From Bacteroidota bacterium (GTDB taxonomy: Bacteria; Bacteroidota; Bacteroidia; Chitinophagales; BACL12), in the NCBI GenBank assembly GCA_016706865.1, contig JADJIS010000003.1, positions 1,178,001-1,242,000 on the forward strand: DNA of 64,000 nucleotides. Direction: 5' to 3'. Positions within the stretch are counted from its first letter, which is position 1. Every line of letters starts with the position of its first letter. The translations under genes were made by a program, and so were the position numbers. Below the pieces are notes generated by a model that worked only from the letters and a program-made list of their open reading frames with translations, was not told where the DNA came from and did not search any database. This document shows positions 19,319 to 28,916 of this stretch, piece after piece.

Positions 19319-19567
19319 ATGAAAAAAGGAATTCATCCAGATAATTACAGAACCGTAATATTTAAGGACTTCAGTGTTGATACAGCCTGGTTGGGTAAAT
19401 CAACAGCAAATACCAGAGAAACCATGAAATGGGAAGACGGTAATGAGTATCCACTTATAAAATTGGAGATCTCTAATCAAAGTCATCCATTTTTTACCGG
19501 TAAAGAGAAAATGCTGGATACAGCAGGTCGTATTGAAAAATTCAACAAACGATACGGAAAAAAATAA
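19319..19567 (+). CDS. rpmE2: 50S ribosomal protein L31, type B
   Basis: The 82-residue protein begins MKKGIHPDNYRTVIFKD and contains STANTRETMKWEDGNEYP, KLEISNQSHPFFTG and DTAGRIEKFNKRYG, the standard type B bL31 sequence. It lacks the zinc-binding cysteines of type A L31. The frame extends 11 codons upstream to 19286, but homology and the promoter at 19291 support the ATG at 19319. A strong terminator follows. Confidence 0.96.
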   Translation: MKKGIHPDNYRTVIFKDFSVDTAWLGKSTANTRETMKWEDGNEYPLIKLEISNQSHPFFTGKEKMLDTAGRIEKFNKRYGKK

Positions 19568-19588
19568 TTATCATAAAAATGCATACAG

Positions 19589-19622
19589 CCCCTTTCATGT
19601 TCAATACATGGAAGGGGTTTTT
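19589..19622 (+). terminator. Rho-independent terminator of rpmE2
   Basis: CCCCTTTCATG and CATGGAAGGGG form an 11-base-pair stem (one G-T pair) with a 7-base loop, followed by five T. Confidence 0.92.
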
Positions 19623-19626
19623 CATT

Positions 19627-19634
19627 TAATTTTG
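19627..19634 (+). promoter_or_regulatory. -7 element abutting the GlmU-like gene
   Basis: TAATTTTG ends four bases before the ATG at 19639 and directly follows the rpmE2 terminator, so the next transcript is probably leaderless. Confidence 0.55.
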
Positions 19635-19638
19635 CTGC

Positions 19639-20850
19639 ATGAGTAATTTCATTTTATTTGATGATAAAAGATGGCAGCAATTATTACCTCTCACCTTTAC
19701 CCGACCTATCGCCGAATTGAGAATAGGTATCGATACCATTCGTGAGAAATGGATTTCTGCTCTTGAAACAGATCTTTCTTACCTTACAGAAACCTACCTA
19801 TCAGAAAAATATCCCGTAAATTATACAGAGGATAATATTTATATCTATGGTGGAGTGATTCCGGATCCAAAAATTATTAATGCCATATCGGGATTAAAAA
19901 TGGGAGAAGTTTTAATGCTGGAGGAAGGAATTATTGCCTTGCGTTCAGCAGAAAAATATTTTACCGGAATGAGTTTGGCAGAACATGCAAAATCATTTAA
20001 CGCAGTTAATTATCACGAAAATGCAATTTGTATCAGCAGATCATGGCATTTATTTCAAAATAATGATGTTGTGTTGCGATCAGATTATGAGCGATTAACA
20101 AAAAACAAAACATCACAACCGATATCATCCACAAACACAATTATTGGCAATGCAGTTTTTATTGAGGAGGGTGCAAATGTTGAAGGATGTATAATCAATA
20201 GTAAAACAGGACCGGTTTATATTGGTAAAAACGCTGAGATAATGGAAGGTTCTATGCTGCGGGGACCAATTGCAATTGGTGAATTCAGCACCATTAAAAT
20301 GGGTGCAAAAATATACGGTGCAACCACCATTGGTCCGCATTGTAAAATAGGTGGCGAAATAAATAATTCGGTAATTACAGGATATTCCAATAAAGCCCAC
20401 GATGGCTTTTTAGGAAATAGTGTGATCGGCGAATGGTGTAATCTTGGTGCTGATACTAATAATTCCAATCTCAAAAATAATTATGCTGAGGTGAAATTGT
20501 GGGATTATGTAACACAAAGATTTTTTGAAACAGGATTGCAATTTTGTGGTTTAATAATGGGCGACCATTCCAAATGCGGAATAAATACCATGTTTAATAC
20601 AGGCACCGTTGTGGGCGTAAATACAAATATTTTTGGAGATGGATTTCCCCGAAATTTTATACCATCCTATAGCTGGGGCGGTGCAAGAGGATTTGACACC
20701 TATAAATTAAAAGATGCACTCGCCGTATCTAAAGAAGTAATGCAACGAAGAAAAATGGAATTAACCAATTCTGATATTAAAATTTTAACCCATATTTATG
20801 AACTAAGCGAGAAATATAGAAAAGGACAATTGATATTTATCCATAAGTAA
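19639..20850 (+). CDS. GlmU-like sugar-phosphate nucleotidyltransferase family protein
   Basis: The 403-residue protein has an N-terminal region (FDDKRWQQLLPLTFTRPIAE) found in the Bacteroidota GlmU-like family, and a C-terminal left-handed beta-helix made of hexapeptide repeats (about residues 165-330: VFIEEGANVEGCII, VYIGKNAEIMEG, IAIGEFSTIKMGAK). The N-terminal half does not show the full GlmU uridyltransferase signature, so the activity is uncertain; acyl- or nucleotidyl-transfer to a sugar phosphate is likely. The TAA stop is followed at once by a TTGAGAA heptamer array. Confidence 0.8.
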   Translation: MSNFILFDDKRWQQLLPLTFTRPIAELRIGIDTIREKWISALETDLSYLTETYLSEKYPVNYTEDNIYIYGGVIPDPKIINAISGLKMGEVLMLEEGIIALRSAEKYFTGMSLAEHAKSFNAVNYHENAICISRSWHLFQNNDVVLRSDYERLTKNKTSQPISSTNTIIGNAVFIEEGANVEGCIINSKTGPVYIGKNAEIMEGSMLRGPIAIGEFSTIKMGAKIYGATTIGPHCKIGGEINNSVITGYSNKAHDGFLGNSVIGEWCNLGADTNNSNLKNNYAEVKLWDYVTQRFFETGLQFCGLIMGDHSKCGINTMFNTGTVVGVNTNIFGDGFPRNFIPSYSWGGARGFDTYKLKDALAVSKEVMQRRKMELTNSDIKILTHIYELSEKYRKGQLIFIHK

Positions 20851-20950
20851 TTGAGAGTTGAGAATTGAGAATTGACAATTGGAGTAATCGAATAATTAAA
20901 AGTATTACCTCCACCCTATTGACTAATGACTATTGACTCCTGACTAATAA
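20851..20950. repeat. Heptamer arrays TTGAGAA and TGACTAA/TGACTAT
   Basis: TTGAGAG, TTGAGAA, TTGAGAA, TTGACAA run from the stop codon to 20883. TTGACTA, ATGACTA, TTGACTC units occupy 20917-20950, just upstream of tpiA. Confidence 0.8.
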
Positions 20951-20964
20951 CAAACAACCATACC

Positions 20965-21720
20965 ATGCGTAAAAAAATAATAGCAGGCAACTGGAAAATG
21001 TATAAAACAATACAGGAAGCTGATCAAACAATTACCTCTTTATCCGATAAAATAAATGGGACTGAAATAAATAATGCTATTTATATCGCAGCTCCATTTC
21101 CATTTCTTGACCGGTTGATCCAAAAATTTGGGAATAATTCCATACACTTTGGTGCACAAAATATAAATGAAAATCAGGAAGGTGCGTTTACGGGGGAAAC
21201 ATCAGGAAAAATGTTGCAGAATATAGGATGTAAATTCGTTTTAATTGGTCATAGTGAAAGAAGAGAGATTTATAAGGAGTCGAATGAAGTGATCAATCTA
21301 AAAATTAAAGCCGCGTTGTTAAATCAATTACAGCCCGTATTTTGTTGTGGTGAGCGTTTAGAGGAGCGCAATAACGGAAGTTTTTTCGCTACTATAAAAT
21401 CACAATTGGAAGAATCATTATTCACCCTTACTGAAGCGGAAATAAATCAGTTGGTAATTGCTTATGAACCTGTTTGGGCAATTGGGACCGGACTTACTGC
21501 CTCACCGGAACAAGCACAGGAAATGCATCATTTCATACGCGAAGAGCTAAGAAAAAAATTTGGTGCACAAACATCCGAAAATTGTATAATTTTATATGGT
21601 GGAAGTGTAAAACCAAATAACGCAGCAACACTTTTTTCACAACCTGATATTGATGGCGGATTAGTTGGTGGCGCTAGTCTGAATGCAGATGATTTTTTTC
21701 AAATAATTACAGCTGTTTAG
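20965..21720 (+). CDS. tpiA: Triosephosphate isomerase
   Basis: The 251-residue enzyme shows the complete TIM signature set: N-x-K at GNWKMYK (catalytic Lys 11), the catalytic His in LIGHSERRE, the catalytic Glu in AYEPVWAIGTG with the flexible loop, and the phosphate-binding ILYGGSVKPNNA and GGLVGGASL. It interconverts dihydroxyacetone phosphate and glyceraldehyde 3-phosphate in glycolysis and gluconeogenesis. It lies between the GlmU-like gene and prmA in the same direction. Confidence 0.98.
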   Translation: MRKKIIAGNWKMYKTIQEADQTITSLSDKINGTEINNAIYIAAPFPFLDRLIQKFGNNSIHFGAQNINENQEGAFTGETSGKMLQNIGCKFVLIGHSERREIYKESNEVINLKIKAALLNQLQPVFCCGERLEERNNGSFFATIKSQLEESLFTLTEAEINQLVIAYEPVWAIGTGLTASPEQAQEMHHFIREELRKKFGAQTSENCIILYGGSVKPNNAATLFSQPDIDGGLVGGASLNADDFFQIITAV

Positions 21721-21777
21721 TATAATTAATTAAGTATTAAAATGAATGCCCGACAGTATTCATTCCCAAAATAAAAA

Positions 21778-22611
21778 ATGAATTACCTCGAATATAATTT
21801 TACAAGCGCAGATGAACAAACGGCTGAAATTTTAATGGCCTTATTATCTGAAAAAGGATTTGACACTTTTGAGCAGAATGCAAATCAATTAAGTGCATAT
21901 ATCGAGGAGAAAAAAAATGTGATCTCTGAAATGGATGTTTATTTAGCAGACCTTCAACAAAAATTCATTTTTACCTGGTCGCAAAAAAAGTTTGAAGATA
22001 AAAACTGGAATGAGGAATGGGAGAAAAATTTCCAACCGATAATAGTAGCAGAAAAATGTATCATAAGAGCGCCATTTCATCCTGTAGACCAGGAAATGGA
22101 ATACGATATATTAATTGAACCCCGCATGAGTTTCGGCACCGGTCATCACGAATCAACTTATTTATTGGTGGAAGAAATGCTCGGATTAAATTTTGAAGGC
22201 AAACTTGTTTGTGATGCCGGATGTGGAACCGGAGTATTGGCAATTCTTGCGGTCAAAAAAAATGCACAACATGTTTTTGCAGTGGATAATAACGAATGGG
22301 CTTATCAGAATACACTCGACAATGTAAAACTCAACGATATCTATAATGAAATAACTACTGAGTTAGGAGAAATTGATCTTATGGATGGAAAACAATTTGA
22401 TATTATTCTTGCAAATATTAATAAACCTATTATAATAGAAAATATTCCATTATTCTTCCGAACACTCAATAAAGGAGGTTTGTTGATCGTAAGCGGAATA
22501 TTGGAAACCGACATCAACGATGTGATCAAAGAGGCAAATAATTATTTTTTTAATTTAATATCCACACGAACTAAAAATGACTGGATTTGTGCAGTATTCC
22601 AAAATTCGTGA
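21778..22611 (+). CDS. prmA: Ribosomal protein L11 methyltransferase
   Basis: The 277-residue protein has the PrmA architecture: an N-terminal substrate-recognition domain (MNYLEYNFTSADEQTAEIL) and a C-terminal SAM domain with PRMSFGTGHHEST, DAGCGTGVLAILAVK and the ILANINKPII motif that corresponds to NPP-like IV. PrmA trimethylates L11. It starts 57 bases after tpiA and is probably cotranscribed with it. Confidence 0.95.
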   Translation: MNYLEYNFTSADEQTAEILMALLSEKGFDTFEQNANQLSAYIEEKKNVISEMDVYLADLQQKFIFTWSQKKFEDKNWNEEWEKNFQPIIVAEKCIIRAPFHPVDQEMEYDILIEPRMSFGTGHHESTYLLVEEMLGLNFEGKLVCDAGCGTGVLAILAVKKNAQHVFAVDNNEWAYQNTLDNVKLNDIYNEITTELGEIDLMDGKQFDIILANINKPIIIENIPLFFRTLNKGGLLIVSGILETDINDVIKEANNYFFNLISTRTKNDWICAVFQNS

Positions 22612-22719
22612 AATAAATGTGGAAAAAATAAGGATTAATAATTGTTAAGCAGGAAATTTCTCCACTTTTTTTTCGTTACCAACCTACCCCTTTTAACACT
22701 TGTACTTTAACTTAACGGC

Positions 22720-25700
22720 ATGAAAAAAATATTTGTTCTATTAATATCAGTTTTAACCATTTCTCAGGGGTTTTCACAACTTACCTCCTTTTCGAGGGAG
22801 CAAGATCAGTTTTTGAAGGAGTTGAGCGAGTTTATGCGCGCAAATAACAATGAGATCGGCAAGGATAGTTACGAAAAATTTGCTAAAATGGTGGAAGCAG
22901 GCAACATCCTTCCCGAACAACTTGACCTGGTGATAGACCTTAGCAATAAAATGTTGGAAAGGAAAATGAAGCCAATGCCGCAGTTTGTTGCGGTGTTAAA
23001 TGCGACAGTCGCTTTTTCCAAATCCGGTCAGTTAATGGAACGATATTCCGAATGGATGGTAATTTGTAATACCATCCTCGACAATTCCAAAAAGGGCAGT
23101 TATTCCACTTATAACCACTTTCTCGACTTTTCCGCCTCATTTTTCGAAAAAAATGCATTAAACGAAACTCCTACCAAAACATGGTGTTACACCTCCTTCG
23201 AATATGAATTTAAACTGAATGGCGACATACCCGAGGTCCATTTTCCTTCAACGGGCATTTTTGCCTATACAAAGGGTGATACCCTTGTTCTTAACGATAC
23301 CAAAGGAATCTATTTCCCACTTGACAAAGAATGGAAAGGAAGCGGAGGAATTGTAGGATGGGGTCGTGCAGGTTTGGATTCTACTGTTACCTATGCTAAA
23401 CTCACCAATTATCGCATTAACACCGAAACCAGTGAATATATTGCCGACACCGCGAGTTTGTATTTTGGGGGCATGTTCACAAAGGCACTTCCAGGTCAGC
23501 TTCAAGACAGGTTGATCACGAACAACGAACCATCCAAAAGTGATTATCCGCAATTCAGAACTTATGATAAAACATTAACAGTAAAGGATATTTTGATCAA
23601 TGTGGATTATAAAGGTGGATTTTTTCTAAAAGGAGGACAAATTATAGGAAGTGGGGATGATAGTACTCTTGCAGAAATGAGTTTTAAAGATCCTAAAGGT
23701 AAACCCGCTGTATTGGCTAAATCAAAAACATTTTTAATTGAGCCTGCAAATTCCATTTATTCCAAGGATGCTGAAATTATAATTCGTGTAGCAAAAACAG
23801 ATTCTATTTATCATCATGATGTATCTATCCGGTATGATGGAATTATGAGTACAATGAATATTACCCGACAAGACGAAGGATTTTCAAGTTTGATGTTTTA
23901 TAGTTCTTATCACAAAGTAGATGCAAAGGTCGATAACTTAAATTGGGCGCTCAGCGATACGATAATTAACTTAAAGAATATTGAAGGTGCAGGAAATAAA
24001 ATGAGTTGGTTCGAGAGTCAGGATCTTTTCAGCATTAAACTTTTTGACCGCGTAAGAGGAGTATCAACCTATCAACCACTTGTAAAAATTAAACGATATA
24101 GTGAAACTTATAAAACACGGGTTATTCCAACTCTCGCGTTAGCCAAAGACCTAAATCCCACTTTAACTGTTGATGGTGTACAAAGTTTATTATTGCAATT
24201 AGTGGAAGAGGGTTTTATTTATTATGATAAGGAAAATGAATTGGTATATGTAAAACAAAAAACATTTAATTACGTAACAGCGGCATCCGGAAAAACCGAT
24301 TACGACATTATTACAATTCCTTCTCTTGCCAAAGGATCAAATGCAACATTAAATCTCACAAATTACGATCTTAATATTAACGGAGTTCAACAATTTTATT
24401 TAAGTGATTCGCAATTTGTATTAATTTATCCGAAGGATGATAAATTAACACTCAAAAAAAATCGTGATATGTTATTTGATGGAATGATCGTATCAGGTAA
24501 TATTGATTTTAAAGGACAAAATTTTTATTTTAGTTACGACACTTTTAATATTAAAATGAATAAAGTGGATTCGATGATCCTGTATGTTGAATCCACCGAA
24601 ATGGACGACATGGGAAATTCACTTTATTTACCTGTAAAAACAAATATCAGCGTAACTTCCGGTCGATTACAAATTGATAAAACAGATAATAAATCCAGTA
24701 AGGTAAAATATCCGGAATATTCCATATTTACCACCTACGATTTTTCCATTGCCGATTATCAAAAACCGCAGATATTTAATGATGTTTATGACAAAGAAAG
24801 ATTTTTCTTTAAACTCGACCCATTTACCTTAGAGAGTTCCGATTCACTGGATTTTCGAAAGGTGAAGTTTGATGGTACCATGGTATCAGCCGGAATATTC
24901 CCAGATTTCAGGGAAGCATTAAAATTACAGGATGACCGTTCGCTTGGATTTAAAACTGTCACGCCTGCAGGTGGTTATCCCACATATGGAAAGTTGGGAA
25001 AATATTCAGGAAATATTTCATTGAGTAATAAAGGGTTCAGAGGTTCGGGAGCAATTGATTTTATGGCATCACATTCTGAATCAAAGGATATTATTTTCTT
25101 CCCCGATTCCACCTTGGCAAATGTGGATGATTTTATTGTTACTAAAACCGAAAGCGGAGTGCAATTTCCTCAATCCTCCAATACCGGAGTTAAAACAAGA
25201 TGGTTGCCTTACGAAGATCAAATGATAGTGGAACAGGGTATAAAACCTTTTGATATGTATGAAGGTGCATCCACATTAAAAGGAACTTCCATTGTTACTT
25301 CCAAAGGTTTAAAAGGCGATGGAACTATGATCTGGGGTGAAGTAAAAATGAACTCCAATCAATTTAATTATTTAGCAAATAATGCAAAGGCTGACACCGC
25401 TTCCGTTTCCATTGGTCAGGTTACACCGGATCTTGTTGCATTAAAATTAGATAATGTGAATATGGATGTAGATTATGAAAAACGTATCGGGCATTTTAAA
25501 GCAAATTACGATACCATCATGACGGAATTACCATATAATGAATACAAAACTGATATGAACGTATTCGATTGGGTAATGGATGAACGAACTGTATATTTTA
25601 AATCAACAAAAGAATATTCAAATTTTTATTCTACGAATGGTGGTCAGGACAGTCTGGTATTTCAAGCAAAGGAAGGTAAATTCAATTTAAATACCTATCA

Positions 25701-27195
25701 GTTAAATGCAGAAGGAGTTCCTTTAATTCGAATTGCAGATGTTCATGTTATTCCGGACAGTGGTAAAGTATATATTGAAAAAGGTGCGAAAATGGGAACT
25801 TTGTATTACGCCAAAATTGTAGGTGATACTTTAAACTTTTACCATAGTTTACACGACTGCCTTGTAAATATTCAGGGGCGATTAAGTATGAGTGGAAATG
25901 GACAATACGATTATATTACACCTCAAAATAAAAAACAAATAATACCGATAGAACAAATTATGGTTGTAAAGGAATTAGATTCCATCATGGAAGTTACCAA
26001 TCATTATATGATGGCGAAAGGTTACATTTCAGATACAGCTAATTTTGTTTTGGAAGATAAAGTAAAATACAAAGGCGCTGTGGAATTATATAGTCGCGAT
26101 CAATTTTTAAAATATAAAGGATATGTAAAATTACAGGTTACCGATTCGTTGAATTACAGAACAGATTGGTTCCGTATAGACTCTTATGTAGATCCTAAAA
26201 AACCAATTTTTAGTTTAAACGATGCCGTAACAGAAAAAAATGATTCGGTTTATGCTGGAATTTTCAGATATAACGATACTGCAGCATTATACACAACAAT
26301 TATGGCACGCAAAGTTGCCATTAATGATGCTACTTTATTTTCTGCACGCGGACAAGGATATTATAATGAAACTGATCAAACATATTATTTAGGAAATCTT
26401 GGAAAATTGGATGACCCAACGGAACGAGGCTCCATTATGAAATATAATGATAAAACAGGAGCATTATTTGCGGAAGGCAGATTAAAAATGGGATTAAAAA
26501 CGGATCTATGTGATACCAAAGCATATGGAACAATTATAAAGCGTCCGAATAGTGAACAATATAAAATGGATGCTACCGTTACCTTCGAAATTCCATTACC
26601 CGATGAATTACTTAAAAAATTGGGTTCCATGTTATTTACTTCCAATGCTGATGCCGGTGCAACTCCAATAGATTATAATATTGAAACTCAACTTATAGCT
26701 GCTATTAATGAATTGGCAGAACCGAAAATCGCTAATAAATTAATTGACGATGCTACATCTAAAGGATATTTAGAAAAACCCCGTGATTTTCCTGTTACAA
26801 TCTTTATGTCGGGAATTAAAATGGTGTGGGATCCAAACACCAGATCATTTCATACCACCGGTTCTGATGGGCAATTAATTTGGTTTGGCGATCAGGCATT
26901 TAATCAGCATATAAAATGTTATGCCGAATTTGGAAAAAGAAGTGGTGGCGATTATTTCACATTATATTTCTTAACTCCAAGTGAGGATTTTATTTATATC
27001 CACTACAAACGCAATCAATTAAAATTATTCACTTCCCGTGAAGATCTCAATGCCGAAATTTTCAGCTACGACAGCAAAAAACGCATCATCGAAACCGAAA
27101 AAGGAAACATGATATTCATGCTCGAAGGAAAAAATGCAGTGAATCAGTTTGTGCAGGATATGCAGTATTATGAAGGCCTGAAAGAGAACAAGTAA
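22720..27195 (+). CDS. Very large exported protein of unknown function, 1491 residues
   Basis: The protein starts with a signal peptide (MKKIFVLLISVLTISQGFS, then QL) and has no transmembrane segments or T9SS sorting domain that I can see; the C-terminus (FVQDMQYYEGLKENK) is charged. The body is rich in beta-strand-like stretches with recurring elements such as LSNKGFRGSGAIDFMASHSE and TSKGLKGDGTMIWGE, which hints at repeated beta-helix or barrel-like units between about 770 and 890. I do not recognise the family. The frame is uninterrupted over 4.5 kb. It stands alone after prmA, with its own long 3' repeat region. A periplasmic or cell-envelope structural role is only a guess. Confidence 0.85.
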   Translation: MKKIFVLLISVLTISQGFSQLTSFSREQDQFLKELSEFMRANNNEIGKDSYEKFAKMVEAGNILPEQLDLVIDLSNKMLERKMKPMPQFVAVLNATVAFSKSGQLMERYSEWMVICNTILDNSKKGSYSTYNHFLDFSASFFEKNALNETPTKTWCYTSFEYEFKLNGDIPEVHFPSTGIFAYTKGDTLVLNDTKGIYFPLDKEWKGSGGIVGWGRAGLDSTVTYAKLTNYRINTETSEYIADTASLYFGGMFTKALPGQLQDRLITNNEPSKSDYPQFRTYDKTLTVKDILINVDYKGGFFLKGGQIIGSGDDSTLAEMSFKDPKGKPAVLAKSKTFLIEPANSIYSKDAEIIIRVAKTDSIYHHDVSIRYDGIMSTMNITRQDEGFSSLMFYSSYHKVDAKVDNLNWALSDTIINLKNIEGAGNKMSWFESQDLFSIKLFDRVRGVSTYQPLVKIKRYSETYKTRVIPTLALAKDLNPTLTVDGVQSLLLQLVEEGFIYYDKENELVYVKQKTFNYVTAASGKTDYDIITIPSLAKGSNATLNLTNYDLNINGVQQFYLSDSQFVLIYPKDDKLTLKKNRDMLFDGMIVSGNIDFKGQNFYFSYDTFNIKMNKVDSMILYVESTEMDDMGNSLYLPVKTNISVTSGRLQIDKTDNKSSKVKYPEYSIFTTYDFSIADYQKPQIFNDVYDKERFFFKLDPFTLESSDSLDFRKVKFDGTMVSAGIFPDFREALKLQDDRSLGFKTVTPAGGYPTYGKLGKYSGNISLSNKGFRGSGAIDFMASHSESKDIIFFPDSTLANVDDFIVTKTESGVQFPQSSNTGVKTRWLPYEDQMIVEQGIKPFDMYEGASTLKGTSIVTSKGLKGDGTMIWGEVKMNSNQFNYLANNAKADTASVSIGQVTPDLVALKLDNVNMDVDYEKRIGHFKANYDTIMTELPYNEYKTDMNVFDWVMDERTVYFKSTKEYSNFYSTNGGQDSLVFQAKEGKFNLNTYQLNAEGVPLIRIADVHVIPDSGKVYIEKGAKMGTLYYAKIVGDTLNFYHSLHDCLVNIQGRLSMSGNGQYDYITPQNKKQIIPIEQIMVVKELDSIMEVTNHYMMAKGYISDTANFVLEDKVKYKGAVELYSRDQFLKYKGYVKLQVTDSLNYRTDWFRIDSYVDPKKPIFSLNDAVTEKNDSVYAGIFRYNDTAALYTTIMARKVAINDATLFSARGQGYYNETDQTYYLGNLGKLDDPTERGSIMKYNDKTGALFAEGRLKMGLKTDLCDTKAYGTIIKRPNSEQYKMDATVTFEIPLPDELLKKLGSMLFTSNADAGATPIDYNIETQLIAAINELAEPKIANKLIDDATSKGYLEKPRDFPVTIFMSGIKMVWDPNTRSFHTTGSDGQLIWFGDQAFNQHIKCYAEFGKRSGGDYFTLYFLTPSEDFIYIHYKRNQLKLFTSREDLNAEIFSYDSKKRIIETEKGNMIFMLEGKNAVNQFVQDMQYYEGLKENK

Positions 27196-27198
27196 GAT

Positions 27199-27780
27199 GG
27201 AAAGTGGTGAGTAGTGAGTGGTGAGTAAGTTCCTCGACAGCCGAATGCATTTACTCCTGACTAATGACTATTGACAAAAAAAGGCTTTTATGGAGATTGC
27301 CCCAATTATTAGAAAGACACTGAATTTCAGGTCCAGCCATGACGGACTCACGCCTCACGATTGACGATTCACGAAAATGAGTAATGAGTTATGAGTAATG
27401 AGTGTGCTCCTCGACAGCCGATTGCATTTACTCCTGACTAATGACTATTGACGGAAAGTGGTGAGTAGTGAGTGGTGAGTAAGTTCCTCAACAGCCGAAT
27501 GCACTTACTCCTGACTATTGACTATTGACAATAAAAGGTATTTATGGCGATTGCCCCCAATTATTAGAAAGACACTGAATTTCAGGTCTAGCCATGACGG
27601 GCTCACGCCTCACGATTGACGATTCACGAAAATGAGTAATGAGTGATGAGAAATGAGTTTGATCCTCGATAGCCGATGCATATGCATTTACTCCTGACTA
27701 TTGACTAATGACAAATGTCAGAAATACCCAGATTACCACTACGTCAACATCCCGGATTCACGATTCACGATTGACGATTC
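27199..27780. repeat. Two 254-base repeat units built of heptamer arrays
   Basis: The unit starts at GGAAAGTGG (27199 and 27453). It contains in order GTGAGTA heptamers, CTCGACAGCCGAATGCA, TGACTAA/TGACTAT heptamers, ATTATTAGAAAGACACTG, CTCACGCC, CACGATT/GACGATT heptamers and ATGAGTA heptamers. A third, partial set (27661-27783) has TGACTAT and CACGATT arrays and touches the 3' end of the next gene. No coding potential is seen. Confidence 0.9.
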
Positions 27781-28321
27781 ACGAAATAAGCGTCCGCTTG
27801 AATTTAATATAAATATCCCAAACAACAACACCAACGCTCACCGAAATATTCAACGAATGTTTTGTTCCAAATTGCGGAATTTCCACCCAATTATCACAAA
27901 GTTCCAACACTTCATCACTCACCCCTGTTACCTCATGCCCAAAAATAAATGCATATTTTTCATCCTTCTCCGGTTCAAATTCATTTAATAAAACACTTTT
28001 ACTCGTTTGTTCTATTGCAAGGATTTTATATCCCAGAGATTTTAATTTTTTCACCGCATCAACAGTGTTATCATAATATTCCCAATAAATGGTCTCCGTA
28101 GCTCCTAAGGCGGTTTTTTCTATATCTCTGTGAGGAGGTTTGGCAGTTATGCCACATAAACATATTCCGCGTAATAAAAATGCATCCGCAGTGCGGAAAA
28201 CAGAACCTATATTATTAAGACTGCGCACATTGTCTAAAACAATTACAAATGGCGTCTTTTCAGCATTTTTAAATTCTTCTACAGTAAGTCGGGCAAGTGC
28301 AGCGTTAGGCGTTTTATACAT
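27779..28321 (-). CDS. TrmH/SpoU family RNA 2'-O-methyltransferase
   Basis: The 180-residue protein carries the SPOUT motifs: motif 1 DNVRSLNNIGSVFRTADAF, motif 2 FIFGHEVTGVSDEVLE and motif 3 IPQFGTKHSLNISVSVGVV. The knot-forming region and the N-terminal Asn/Arg of the active site are present. It is a short, single-domain SpoU enzyme acting on tRNA or rRNA; the exact nucleotide cannot be told. The 3' end abuts a CACGATT heptamer array; the last codons (KFKRTLIS) stop just before it. Confidence 0.92.
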   Translation of the reverse strand: MYKTPNAALARLTVEEFKNAEKTPFVIVLDNVRSLNNIGSVFRTADAFLLRGICLCGITAKPPHRDIEKTALGATETIYWEYYDNTVDAVKKLKSLGYKILAIEQTSKSVLLNEFEPEKDEKYAFIFGHEVTGVSDEVLELCDNWVEIPQFGTKHSLNISVSVGVVVWDIYIKFKRTLIS

Positions 28322-28400
28322 AATTTACATATAAGAAAAATACAACGATTCAAAATCAATATGTATTTTAATTGGCAACCTGTGAGGAGGTTAAATATTG

Positions 28401-28916
28401 TTAATCAAAAATACCCATGTCGTATAAGGCAATGGCAATTAATCCGCAACCCAATAAAATAAATCCGGTAATCATCGCCATTTCACGCATGCGCATATTT
28501 TTTTTCCAGATCGCAGCATTAATATTTTCAATAATATGATCAATAATCATTTGGGCACGAACATATGCACTTTCCCCCTTGATAATATAATCATAAGCCC
28601 CGTGGTCAATAGTATCCACTGCCACTTTAAGATCATCCTGACCACTCATCATAATTACATAAGTATCGGGATTGGAAACACGGATCTTTTTTAATATTTC
28701 TAATCCATTTGCAGCATCCGCTTTTATTCCGTCGAGATAATAGTCAAGTATTATTACATCAGGATTTTCGTGCATTTTATCCAGGCAATTTTCCCCATTG
28801 GAAAAAATATTCACCTTAATATCATATTCCGATTTTTTCTCAAGATGATTCTTAAGCATGATCAGATGTTTCGTGTCATCGTCAACCAGAAAAATCCTAT
28901 ATTGTTTGTTTTTCAT
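28401..28916 (-). CDS. Response regulator with C-terminal membrane anchor
   Basis: This 171-residue protein has a receiver domain at 1-125 (acidic pair in LVDDD, phosphoacceptor Asp 58 in DVIILDYYLDG, Ser/Thr switch in IMMSGQ, Lys 113). Instead of a DNA-binding output domain it ends in a short linker and one predicted transmembrane helix (about 147-167, MITGFILLGCGLIAIALY). A receiver tethered to the membrane is unusual. Its ATG overlaps the stop of the hybrid kinase by four bases (ATGA), so the two are translationally coupled and likely partners. Confidence 0.87.
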   Translation of the reverse strand: MKNKQYRIFLVDDDTKHLIMLKNHLEKKSEYDIKVNIFSNGENCLDKMHENPDVIILDYYLDGIKADAANGLEILKKIRVSNPDTYVIMMSGQDDLKVAVDTIDHGAYDYIIKGESAYVRAQMIIDHIIENINAAIWKKNMRMREMAMITGFILLGCGLIAIALYDMGIFD

